Part shown: positions 1 to 7,663 of the stretch, piece after piece | Position numbering within the stretch: the first letter of the stretch is position 1 | Layout of the letters: each line of letters starts with the position of its first letter | Assembly: GCA_003451715.1 (NCBI GenBank) | Contig: DMJN01000309.1 | Span: 1-15,929, forward strand | DNA length: 15,929 nucleotides | DNA from: Gammaproteobacteria bacterium | GTDB taxonomy: Bacteria; Pseudomonadota; Gammaproteobacteria; Pseudomonadales; Pseudohongiellaceae | Direction: 5' to 3' | Made by a program: the position numbers and the translations under genes | The notes under the pieces: generated by a model | What the model was told of the DNA's origin: nothing | The model's input: the letters and a program-made list of their open reading frames with translations, nothing else | The model's database searches: none

Positions 1-947
1 AGGGTCAGGTCGTCGCTGACGTCATAGGTGGCGTTTGCGAAGAACGAATTGGTCGAAGTGGGCTCACGATAATCACGATTGTCACCGAATTCAAAGTAAC
101 AGGTGTTGCCAAGTTTGGCGCCTAAAGGAGTGCTGAGGCTGCTAGGATTGAAGTTTCCTCGAGTACCGCAGTTAGGATCTATGGTATTGGAGTAGGTGCC
201 GTCGTACGCACCGGTGGCGTCACGATTCGGAACACGCCAGTTGCCCGGCGCATTGGAGGACATGGTCAGTCCGGACTGGGCCAGATCCCTGCGCTCGGCC
301 CATTCCAGGCGTTCATTCTGACGAAATTGACCTGCCAGTACCAGATCAAGGCCGCCAAAATCACCACCCCACATCATCTGGATGGAATGTTCGCCATAAT
401 CTCGTTTGTGGTCAAATTCACCATAGGTATCTATCTTGAAGCCGTCATAGGACGTGATGGGTACGAAGTTGACTACACCCGCCACCGCCTCGTTACCGTA
501 TAGCGCCGCGGCACCGTCGGCCACGATGTCTATTCGCTGAATGGCGATGGTGGGCAACAGGGCGTTCACGTTTTCATTCACTATACGCTTGCCGTCAAGC
601 AGGGTCAGGGTGGAGCTGCCACCCAGACCACGTAGATCGATAGTGGTGGAACGGGAGTCGGTGCCCTGAATGGTATTGGTAATTGCGGAGCCTGGCCCGT
701 TAACAAAAGCCAGGTTCTGAATCACCTCACCGAGATTCAGGGTGCCCTCGGCCTCCAGATCCTCAGCAGTGAGCTGAGTTACTGAAGAAGCCTGGGTAAA
801 TCCTTCCGAACGTCGGATATAGGAGCCAGTTACGATTACCTCTTCCACTGAGTCCTGCTGCGCGAGTGTGGTGCTCGCCAGGGGCAACAATGAAAGGGAG
901 ATCGCAGCACATAGCAAACTACGCTTATGGGGGATATTTGATGTCAT
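1..947 (-). CDS. TonB-dependent receptor, N-terminal part (cut by window edge)
   Basis: About 315 residues are visible before the left edge, with no stop. The ATG at 947 follows a good ribosome site (GGAGAG, 4 bases away). The protein opens with a signal peptide (residues 1-29, basic start MTSNIPHKRS, hydrophobic core, cleavage after TTLA). A TonB-box-like stretch, VEEVIVTG, follows at residues 34-41. The plug domain is recognisable from TIDLRGLGGSSTLTLLDG and RIDIVADGAAALYGNEAVAG, which match the family pattern for the plug. Start of the barrel follows (EFDHKRDYGE onward). These receptors sit in the outer membrane and import scarce substrates using energy from TonB-ExbBD. The substrate cannot be read from this part. 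The quinoprotein genes nearby hint at sugars or related compounds, but that is only context. Family call is firm; full length and intactness are unknown. Confidence 0.93.
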   Translation of the reverse strand, partial: MTSNIPHKRSLLCAAISLSLLPLASTTLAQQDSVEEVIVTGSYIRRSEGFTQASSVTQLTAEDLEAEGTLNLGEVIQNLAFVNGPGSAITNTIQGTDSRSTTIDLRGLGGSSTLTLLDGKRIVNENVNALLPTIAIQRIDIVADGAAALYGNEAVAGVVNFVPITSYDGFKIDTYGEFDHKRDYGEHSIQMMWGGDFGGLDLVLAGQFRQNERLEWAERRDLAQSGLTMSSNAPGNWRVPNRDATGAYDGTYSNTIDPNCGTRGNFNPSSLSTPLGAKLGNTCYFEFGDNRDYREPTSTNSFFANATYDVSDDLT

Positions 948-1268
948 GATTCTCTCCATTTTTGATCGTTGAATACAATCTTATTAAAAATATTTATCCA
1001 TCAATAACAAGGAGATACAGCTAATTCTTGTATTTTTCGATGGCGCGGCGGGAATATCTCAACTTCTTGTCGAAGAAGAAGAACAGAGCCCCCAATGCAT
1101 CAGCTAGACACAACACAACGAGCGTAGTCTACCCGGTATTTATTAGGACTGGAAGTCACTAATAATTATTCAGCAGCGTTGAAGAATTTAGCGGTCAGGC
1201 ATCCAATTGCATGATTTCGGAGAAGAAATCTCGTGCAGCCAGAGGCCTGATCCCAAAGCTAACCTTTC
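948..1268. other. Intergenic region: receptor leader plus a short coding-like scrap
   Basis: The first ~70 bases upstream of the receptor are very A+T-rich and probably hold its promoter, but no convincing -35/-10 pair stands out. On the minus strand, 1128 down to 1021 is an open frame of 35 codons ending in TAG. It reads like the tail of a membrane protein: a hydrophobic stretch (LVVLCLADALGALFFFF) followed by a basic tail (DKKLRYSRRAIEKYKN). It is closed upstream by an in-frame TAG at 1129-1131. It may be the relic of a transporter C-terminus, but I do not recognise the family. Nothing else is supported here. Confidence 0.4.
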
Positions 1269-2125
1269 TCAGTCAGGCAAATGATAGGCGATGATATGAC
1301 CACCTGTAGTTTCTCCGCTGTCGAGTTCATTGGTACTGGTTTCTAATTGAAGACCCCGCCACCACCAGGCACTGTCACCAGTACATATTGTTTACACGAA
1401 TCCGGGCTCACATAGGTCATAGGGGTGGCAGTTGATGATCCCGGTAACGCGTCTGTCCAAACTTCTTTGCCGTTGTAGACATTAATTGCACGCATAGTGC
1501 CGTCTACCACGCCGCCTATAAAGATGAGTCCACCACCTGTCACGATGGATCCGGCGTTGTAAAACATGCCCATTGGCAGGGGTAGTCGGCTGGGAATACC
1601 CAGAGGGCCCTGGTCCTTACCAGTGCCTAAGCCGCGACGCCAGATCACCTCCTGGGAGGCCAGATCGACAACCGCCGTCTCCTCGTAGGGTGGCCGCAGG
1701 CAAGGCGTAAAAATGGGTGACAAAAAGAAGAAGGAGAAAGCCGCGTAAGGTGTCCCTGACTGGGCACCACCGATACCAAGCTGTTCATTTCCCGTCAGCG
1801 TATCGCGTGGGAATAATCTCACTGCTGATGGATTGTGCATCGAGTTGACGAACATCAGCATATTGACCTCGTCGACAGCCACGCTTCCCCAATTCACGCC
1901 GCCCGCCACTCCCGGATAAACAAGCGAGCCACCGGTTGAGGGTGGCGTGAGTGGACCTTCATAACGCAAGTTCCGGTACTGCACTCGACATAAGGCATGA
2001 TCGAAAGGCGTTATTCCCCACATATCCGCTTCCCTGATATAGTCGTGCGCGAAGGATGGCATACCGACAGAGAACAGCTGGGTCGCAGTTGTGGTCTCAT
2101 CGGGCAGAGATGCCGCAGGGAACAC
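1269..2125 (-). pseudogene. Remnant of a membrane-type PQQ dehydrogenase (glucose/quinate family), C-terminal third
   Basis: The frame from 2125 to 1343 matches the C-terminal beta-propeller region of the glucose/quinate/shikimate PQQ dehydrogenases. Family-typical stretches include DMWGITPFDHALCRVQYRNL, RYEGPLTPPS, GGVNWGSVAVD, and a final blade with IRAINVYNGKEVW-like residues (TMRAINVYNGKEVW) and TPMTY. The N-terminal membrane segments and first blades are missing. At 1343 the frame stops right after GGGGVFN. Shifting frame there gives QLETSTNELDSGETTGGHI then IAYHLPD and TGA at 1269-1271, which is the normal ending of the family (GGHIIAY-L-P). So the gene carries a frameshift as well as a 5' truncation. 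The homology runs up to about 2122 (PAASLPDE aligns with PAGDIPGE in the intact PQQ enzyme at 5198-7138), then the sequence becomes part of an opposite-strand gene fragment. It is almost certainly non-functional. Confidence 0.85.
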
Positions 2126-3797
2126 TGACTATTCGAATGCAGATGAACTGGATCTAGGAAATAATAGAATCTTAGTTACGACGAGTAATCCGGATAGCGC
2201 TCCGCCAGCATTAGATCTTAATAATGTTTCGATATCCGGCACACCTAGCAATGCTGATGCACCTAATGGTGAAACCTATGTCAAGATCGTCTACTACGCT
2301 AAAGATGATAAGTCGGGCTTAGGGAAAGTGAATTATACGCTACGTGATCCGCAGGGTATTGATCATTTTAAATACCACTATCATGACAATTTTTACTCGC
2401 TTTATTTTGATGGAGATCCAACGACTTTGAAACGATATGAAATAAATATTGTGTTACCGGTTGGTTCAGCGCCAGGAATATGGGGCCTGTCATCCATTTA
2501 TCTGCAAGATAAAGCAGGCAATTTTATCAAACACGATTTCACAGAAATTGTTCGATTTGATGTGAACAATATTGATTCGTAATAGAGAATTCGATTGCCT
2601 GTATGGGTTCATAGATCTTAAAAACGTATGTCAACCTCTACAGAAATTTCCAATCTGATATTTGACGTAATTGAAGACGATAGCGGCCTATTTACTCTGA
2701 AATTTGAAATTACATTCCCTCAGAATACCGTATACCCAATTTCAGTCAATTTCTTGTACTGGCCAATCAATGGTGCGCAGACTTGGGTAAATGCTTCGCA
2801 AAGCACGAGCGGTATTTACTCAGCCATTGTATCGCTGCCCCAAGATGCGGTCTCTGGCGTATATGAGATCCGTCGAATAGATGTTGTGGATAATACAGGT
2901 GTGGAAAGAAATTATGGTGATGATTATTTCACTCTTTTTGGTTTAGACAATCTCTTTAGTCTCCTTAACCCAAACAGTGATTCGGCTTATCCGATTTTGG
3001 AAGATTGGCAAATTGGTCCAATAGTTATTAGCGAAGGAGCAATATACTCTGATGTTTACATCAAAGCTTCGGACCAAGGTAGCGCCGGTCTCACTAACGC
3101 TTTAATTGTTGAATTTCTAAGTCCGACGGGGACCAGCCTTCAAAAGTGGTTTGCTATTAACGAAAATGGCGAGGCTTCAGGTAAATTTTATTTCTCTGAA
3201 TATGCCGCGTCTGGTGATTATGTTCTGAATACAATTCGTCTTTATGATACCGCTGGTAATAGCAATCTTAATCTGGGTATTAACACCACGTATGCACTTG
3301 AAAATCCAAACGGAGACGACACTCCACCAGTAATCACCGATTTTAAATTAGATGCTTATTTTAATGAGTCTAAATCAAGCTTCGAGGTTAAGCTAAGTTA
3401 TGATTTTATTGAAGCAGGTAGCGGCTTTCATAGGGCATATATTCGCTACAAAGACTCAATAGGCAACACTCACGATCATTGGATAAGTTCATCAAGTCAG
3501 GCTGTCTTAGACCTTCCAGTAGCTGTAACTGAAGGGACAGGAAACTTAGTCTATTTTTTTATAGAAGATTATGCAGACAACCGCGAAACATACTACGCTA
3601 ACGATCTAGAGAGTCTCGGTTTCGACACCTCGATCAACTTTGACCAAGAGATAAAGAGTGCGACTTACTCACTTACGGCTTTTTCTGATTCCTATGACGA
3701 AGGTGACACCGCCGGATTCGGATTAGTTACAACAAATGTCGAAGCAGGCACCCTAATTGCCTACACTATTTCTGGCGTCTCTTATGCAATCAGGTGA
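2107..3797 (+). pseudogene. Fragment of a large Ig-like-repeat extracellular protein, interrupted by stops
   Basis: One reading frame runs from DAAGNTDYSN at 2107 to 3797. It is broken by TAA TAG at 2580-2585 and another TAA at about 2619, and stays in the same frame on both sides (next ATG at 2628, with no clear ribosome site). The product contains about four beta-sandwich-like repeats of roughly 110 residues. Each ends in a D-x-(A/T)GN-type turn (DKAGNF, DTAGNSN, DYADNRE) followed by an N-P-(D/N)-S/G-D linker. The last part (DEGDTAGFGLVTTNVEAGT and AYTISGVS) resembles Calx-beta/EGDT-type repeats of giant adhesins. There is no signal peptide, no secretion signal, and neither a true start nor a true end, so this is an internal piece of a much larger gene. 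Base composition is visibly richer in A+T than its neighbours. Likely imported or relocated DNA, now decaying. What the parent protein bound is unknown. Confidence 0.7.
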
Positions 3798-3872
3798 TTA
3801 TGTCCAACTGGGGCTGACGGGGTACAACGGAAGTAGGGATAGATTTATTTTGCTTGTAAGAAAGGGGAAAAT

Positions 3873-3917
3873 GGTCAAAGTAAAAATTCAGTTCAGTGCT
3901 GTATTCTTAATCTGACC
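3873..3917. repeat. Degenerate GGTCA-type palindrome after the YceI gene
   Basis: Two 19-base arms (3873-3891 and 3899-3917) pair at 15 of 19 positions around a 7-base loop. The outer ends read GGTCA...TGACC. They resemble the GGGGTCAGAGTAAA ends of the intact palindrome at 10492-10600. The right arm lies 11 bases beyond the stop codon of the minus-strand YceI gene, much like the intact copy beside pnp. It may be a decayed REP/RAYT-type element. It could also act as a transcript end, though no long U-tract follows. Confidence 0.5.
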
Positions 3918-3928
3918 CTATGTATTAA

Positions 3929-4563
3929 TCAGTTCTCCATAAATTCAATATGAATTTCCAGTTCAATATCGTCGCCAACGCCAAAAGACGTGAATCGACT
4001 CAGACCAAAATCTGATCGTAGAAAATTGGCGCTTGCCGAAAATCCCATCGTATTACTTCGAGTAAGAAAATTACGTCCACCTCCGTGAAAATTGACATTC
4101 AGATCCACCGGCGCTGTAACTCCTAATAAGGTCAGATCGCCGCCAAACACGAATGAATTTCCATTCTCCTCCAGTAGCGAAGTAGTCCTGTACACAGCTT
4201 GTGGAAAGTTTTCCGTATCAAACCAATTGTCGCCGCGAAGTTCCTCTGCAAATTCAGCATTATTGATATCTAAACTGGCGGTATTAATGATGACTTCCAG
4301 GCTGGAATTTCCAACATTTTGTGGATCGAAGTTCAGAGAAGCATCCATATCATTAAATCGTCCAATGAATGTGGAGAAACCCAAATGATTAATCTTCCAC
4401 ACCAACGACGCATGGTCAGGATCCATTGTGAACTGTCCAGCGTTGAGTTCAGTATTTCGGATTCGAAATCAGGAGTCAGTATGCGGTCGCATGAAACCAA
4501 TAATACTGAACAGACCAGGATTAGTGAAAGCCGATTGTATTTTGAGAATAATCTTGAAAACAT
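3929..4563 (-). pseudogene. YceI-family lipoprotein, frameshifted between signal and domain
   Basis: The frame starting at 4563 encodes a lipoprotein signal (MFSRLFSKYNRLSLILVCSV, lipobox LVSC with Cys25) and then drifts into nonsense. The YceI domain lies in another frame: AGQFTMDPDHASLVWKINH, then LGFSTFIGRF, FDTENFPQAVYRT and ending RSDFGLSRFTSFGVGDDIEL to a TGA at 3929-3931. The two frames meet between about 4427 and 4475; a single lost base would explain it. YceI proteins are periplasmic lipocalin-like beta barrels that bind long isoprenoid chains such as those of quinones. The residue after the lipid-bearing Cys is Asp, which in enterobacteria keeps a lipoprotein in the inner membrane. 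The gene follows the other yceI-type gene by 33 bases. A sequencing error is the main alternative; an independent start at the ATG at 4426 would lack any export signal. Confidence 0.8.
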
Positions 4564-4596
4564 TGAGATAACCTATTTTCGATAGAGCCTGTTTAT

Positions 4597-5172
4597 TTAC
4601 TGCTGGATTGCGTAAACATTTACCACGATGTTGACGTCGTTCGGAATTTCACCTGTGTTCGCCCAGTAGCCCTGACCAACGCCGTAATCCAGGCGCTGGA
4701 TAGTCACATCACTGGTGAGGTGGAAAGCAACCTGGCCATCAATCGTTGTAATGTCGACTTCAAACGGGAAGCTTAAGGGATTCGTTTGATCGCGGATAGT
4801 CAGGGTGCCGTCGGACACGAAGGAATTCATCGACTCAAGGCGGCATTTCTCTGCCTTAAAGGTGGCTGTTGGCCATTGATCCACATCGAACAATTCTATA
4901 TCGAGCAAATAATCCAGCACCTCGGGGGAGTCGATAGTTATATCTTCGATATGAATCGTTACCTGGAAATCACAGGAGCCGGGGCTCATGAGATCAATAT
5001 CAAAGGTCGCCTCTACATTCGAAAATTCGCCTTGATAGGGATCGCTGCCGTAGAGATACTTGAAAACAACCGTGGATTCACCCTGGCTGAGCACCCAGGT
5101 TGCGGCTTGCGCCGGTAGCCCGATGAGCAACAGAAGTGGCACAAGTGCCGCTCGGAAAAACAAAGTTCGCAT
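4597..5172 (-). CDS. YceI-family periplasmic protein
   Basis: This encodes 191 residues with a clear signal peptide (MRTLFFRAALVPLLLLIGLP, then AQA-A at residues 21-24). The start at 5172 was chosen because AGGAG lies 11 bases upstream and the signal peptide begins there; the open frame continues upstream to 5400 but only as overlap with the dehydrogenase gene. The mature part shows the YceI layout: WVLSQGESTVVFKYLYG at the start, a central FDVDQWPTATFKA, which matches the family pattern F-(D/N)-xx-xxP-xAxF, and a closing IPNDVNIVVNVYA strand. The family forms an eight-stranded lipocalin-like barrel with a hydrophobic pocket for isoprenoid lipids. It lies 25 bases after the PQQ dehydrogenase and 33 before the second YceI gene, so the three are probably co-transcribed. 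The ligand cannot be told from sequence. Confidence 0.85.
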   Translation of the reverse strand: MRTLFFRAALVPLLLLIGLPAQAATWVLSQGESTVVFKYLYGSDPYQGEFSNVEATFDIDLMSPGSCDFQVTIHIEDITIDSPEVLDYLLDIELFDVDQWPTATFKAEKCRLESMNSFVSDGTLTIRDQTNPLSFPFEVDITTIDGQVAFHLTSDVTIQRLDYGVGQGYWANTGEIPNDVNIVVNVYAIQQ

Positions 5173-5197
5173 GATAAATATTACTCCTGATAAAAAG

Positions 5198-7138
5198 TTA
5201 CGGCAGCGCATAGGCCACCAGCTCGGCGGGCCTGCCGCCGCCACTGACAAACATGGCCAAGTATTGCTTACCGTCGTGCTCGTAGGTAAATGGTAACCCG
5301 GATTGAGTATTAGGTGTTTCGATCTCGGCGACAATTTCACCGCTCTGCTTGTCGATCGCACGCAGAATAGGGCTGGCTCCTGGGCCACCACCACCTTCAC
5401 CGGCGAACAGCAGCGTCTTGGTCAAGACAACACCCGCCCGTGTAGGCACACCTGTGCGCGGAAGATCGACACCCTCCAACAGGGGATGATTAATAGTGCG
5501 TTCCGGCGTATCCGCATTCGCGATCATCCAGAGATGATCACCAGAGTTCATATCGATCGCCGTGATGCGGCCATAGGGTGGCTTGACTATATCCAGTCCC
5601 TGAATCCGCGGCACACGCACGCCAAATCCCTGGCTGAAGTCAACGTCTGAGTTCTCATCTTTTGCCATTGACAACACACCCAGGGCTGTTCGCGAGGGTA
5701 TATAGAGAATCCCGGTCTCCGGATCGATGGCAGCACCCTCCCAGTTAGCGCCACCTGTGGCGGAGGGCAAATGCAGAGTGCCTCTCGTGCCATCGGGCGC
5801 ATCCGTCAGAGACGGTGGGGAATAGACATTCGGACTAAGCCGAAAGCCTTCGAGTGCTTCCAGCGCCAGCGCGCGAATTTCCGGGGTCCAATCGATCAGA
5901 TCAGCTTCGGTAAAGGTATTTCGGTCGAAGGGTGCGGGAAGCGTGGGTATGGGTTGTGTGGGCGAGTACCACTCGCCGGGAATATCTCCGGCTGGCACAG
6001 GAAGCTCTTCAATGGGCCAGATCGGCTCGCCAGTTTCTCTATCGAAGGTATAGACATAGGCCTGTTTAGTTACCGACATGAGGATCTTATTGCCATTGGG
6101 TAAATCGGCAAGTACCGGCGCGGAGGGAATGTCCCAGTCCCAGATGTCGTGATGGGTCAACTGGAAGTGCCATCGGCGCTCGCCGGTTCGGGCGTCCACC
6201 GCGACAATGGAGGATGAAAACAGGTTATCCCCGGGGCGATCGCCACCGAACTGGTCCCCAGTGGCTGCTTCTACCGGCAAATAGACCAGGCCTAATTCCG
6301 GATCACCAGACATGGGTGCCCAGACACCGGCATTACCGGTAAATTCCACGCCTCCATCAAGCCAGGATTCATAGCCCACATCACCCCGCTCGGGAATGGT
6401 ATGAAAGGTCCACAGATGCTCGCCGGTGTGCACATCATAACCACGCACGTCGCCTTTGACGTTAATCATGGACCGTGGCCGCATGCCTACCCGATGTGCG
6501 GGCCCCACCACAATCACGTCGTTCATAACGAATGGCGGTGCAGAAATGCCGATATCGATGTTGTCATAACGAGGATCATCGGCATTCCGCAGCCCCTCGA
6601 ATAAATCCACGATGCCGTTGTTGCCAAAATTTGGATCGGGGACGCCGGTTTTAGCGTCGAGAGAAACCAGTTGAAAGCCGGGAGTGACGTCGATAACCCG
6701 TGCTGTGTCGCCATCGCACCAGAAAGCAACACCACGGCCGGCGCCCTTACGCGGCGCATTGTCGAAGCGTTCGCCTTCATTTGGTCGCCACAGCCACAAT
6801 ACCTGTCCATTGGTGGCATCCAGAGCGACTACATTTCGAGTGCTGGCTATGTTTGCGTACAAAACGCCATCTATTTCAAGCGGCGTAGACGGATTATTGA
6901 AGTCGGTAGTAGGCCCGAAGTTTTCCGTGGAAAAACGCCAGGCTATCTCCAATGAGCCGACGTTATCAGCGTTAATCTGGTCCAGTGGCGAATAGCGCTG
7001 AGACAATTCATTGCCGTGATAAGCCGGCCAATCACCCTCGTCTACGCTGGTGCCGGTCTGGCTCTGCGCTGTAGAAGCACAAAGCAGCGCTCCCAAAGTC
7101 ACGGCTAATGACGAAAGTGTGTGTCTTGTTGTTACCAT
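5198..7138 (-). CDS. Periplasmic PQQ-dependent dehydrogenase (8-bladed propeller quinoprotein)
   Basis: It encodes 646 residues. The start at 7138 is supported by GGAGAG six bases upstream and by a signal peptide beginning there (MVTTRHTLSSLAVTLGALLC, cleavage near STA-QS, residue 24); the frame is open further up but has no export signal. Family marks: DWPAYHGNELSQRYSPLDQI at 36-55, PQQ blade repeats with W docking (ATNGQVLWLW, VHTGEHLWTF, ARTGERRWHF), HHDIWDWDIPSAP at 329-341, GGANWEGAAIDPETGILYIP at 462-481, and the last blade ending AELVAYALP. The enzyme would oxidise an alcohol or sugar in the periplasm with PQQ as cofactor. It has no CxxCH haem-c motif, no membrane segments beyond the signal, and only one Cys in the mature part, so it lacks the vicinal Cys pair of methanol dehydrogenases. 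It therefore needs a separate electron acceptor. Downstream YceI genes may supply it. Substrate unknown. Confidence 0.92.
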   Translation of the reverse strand: MVTTRHTLSSLAVTLGALLCASTAQSQTGTSVDEGDWPAYHGNELSQRYSPLDQINADNVGSLEIAWRFSTENFGPTTDFNNPSTPLEIDGVLYANIASTRNVVALDATNGQVLWLWRPNEGERFDNAPRKGAGRGVAFWCDGDTARVIDVTPGFQLVSLDAKTGVPDPNFGNNGIVDLFEGLRNADDPRYDNIDIGISAPPFVMNDVIVVGPAHRVGMRPRSMINVKGDVRGYDVHTGEHLWTFHTIPERGDVGYESWLDGGVEFTGNAGVWAPMSGDPELGLVYLPVEAATGDQFGGDRPGDNLFSSSIVAVDARTGERRWHFQLTHHDIWDWDIPSAPVLADLPNGNKILMSVTKQAYVYTFDRETGEPIWPIEELPVPAGDIPGEWYSPTQPIPTLPAPFDRNTFTEADLIDWTPEIRALALEALEGFRLSPNVYSPPSLTDAPDGTRGTLHLPSATGGANWEGAAIDPETGILYIPSRTALGVLSMAKDENSDVDFSQGFGVRVPRIQGLDIVKPPYGRITAIDMNSGDHLWMIANADTPERTINHPLLEGVDLPRTGVPTRAGVVLTKTLLFAGEGGGGPGASPILRAIDKQSGEIVAEIETPNTQSGLPFTYEHDGKQYLAMFVSGGGRPAELVAYALP

Positions 7139-7663
7139 CTGGGACTCTCCGAATATCTTGTCTTTGGATCGTGCATCCCTGCTGCTGAGTCTATCACGCC
7201 GGTCGGCCATCGAACCCAGACCAGGCGCATTTTGGGGTGTTATGCGCCAGGGATCAGGGATAGGAAGGATAAGCAATCTCTTAACTTCACGCAAGTCCAC
7301 GGCTCTAACAATTCTAATAAACTCACAACAATATCAACTAGTTACGCATTATTGCCGGGTCGATTTGTAATTCTTTGTAACTGAGAAGCCACTGGTAGAA
7401 CTCCCATCAGAATCTTGTACCAAAAAGCCTTAATAGTGGCTTAATGGGTGAGACAGTAGAGTCAGAGCAAAAGCGCCATAGGCTACAAATACTCCGAATC
7501 CGCTTCGAAATTCGAGGGTCACTGAGATAGACTAGGGAAAAGGAGACAGAACACGTTTCTCTGGAGTGCTGAATTTCACCTTATAAGCAATGTAGGGCGG
7601 AAGTTCACCCTTTTTAGCATTTGATAGTGTGGTCTGTCTGGTCTAAATAAAGAGGAATAAACT
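7139..7663. other. Divergent intergenic region between two PQQ enzymes
   Basis: These 525 bases separate the divergent starts at 7138 and 7664 and should hold both promoters. On the minus strand a weak pair, TTGATA (7332-7337) and TAGAAT (7311-7316), has only 15 bases between the boxes. On the plus strand TTGATA (7621-7626) lies too close to the gene to be useful. Two TTCACC words (around 7577 and 7606) sit in the last 90 bases before the plus-strand gene and might be part of a regulator site. I see no RNA gene and no convincing protein. Confidence 0.35.

Noticed and set aside
2628..3797. A stand-alone functional gene for the second repeat fragment
   Set aside because: It has no ribosome site or signal peptide, and the same frame carries matching repeats before the stops, so it is part of one broken gene.
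4427..4475. Programmed frameshift in the YceI lipoprotein gene
   Set aside because: No slippery run with a following stem is evident, and fusing a signal to its domain this way is not a known family trait.
5173..5400. Longer N-terminus for the first YceI protein
   Set aside because: The added part overlaps the dehydrogenase coding sequence and would bury the signal peptide; the ATG at 5172 has its own ribosome site.
7139..7300. Longer N-terminus for the PQQ dehydrogenase
   Set aside because: It would place 54 charged residues ahead of a clear signal peptide, and the ATG at 7138 has a good ribosome site.
7459..7475. GAGTCAGAGCAAAA resembling the end of the palindromic element
   Set aside because: There is no matching inverse arm nearby and the match is short, so chance is enough.
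7621..7649. Promoter-like TTGATA-17-TAAATA just before the sugar dehydrogenase
   Set aside because: Transcription would start inside the ribosome site, leaving almost no leader, and the -10 box matches only half of the consensus.
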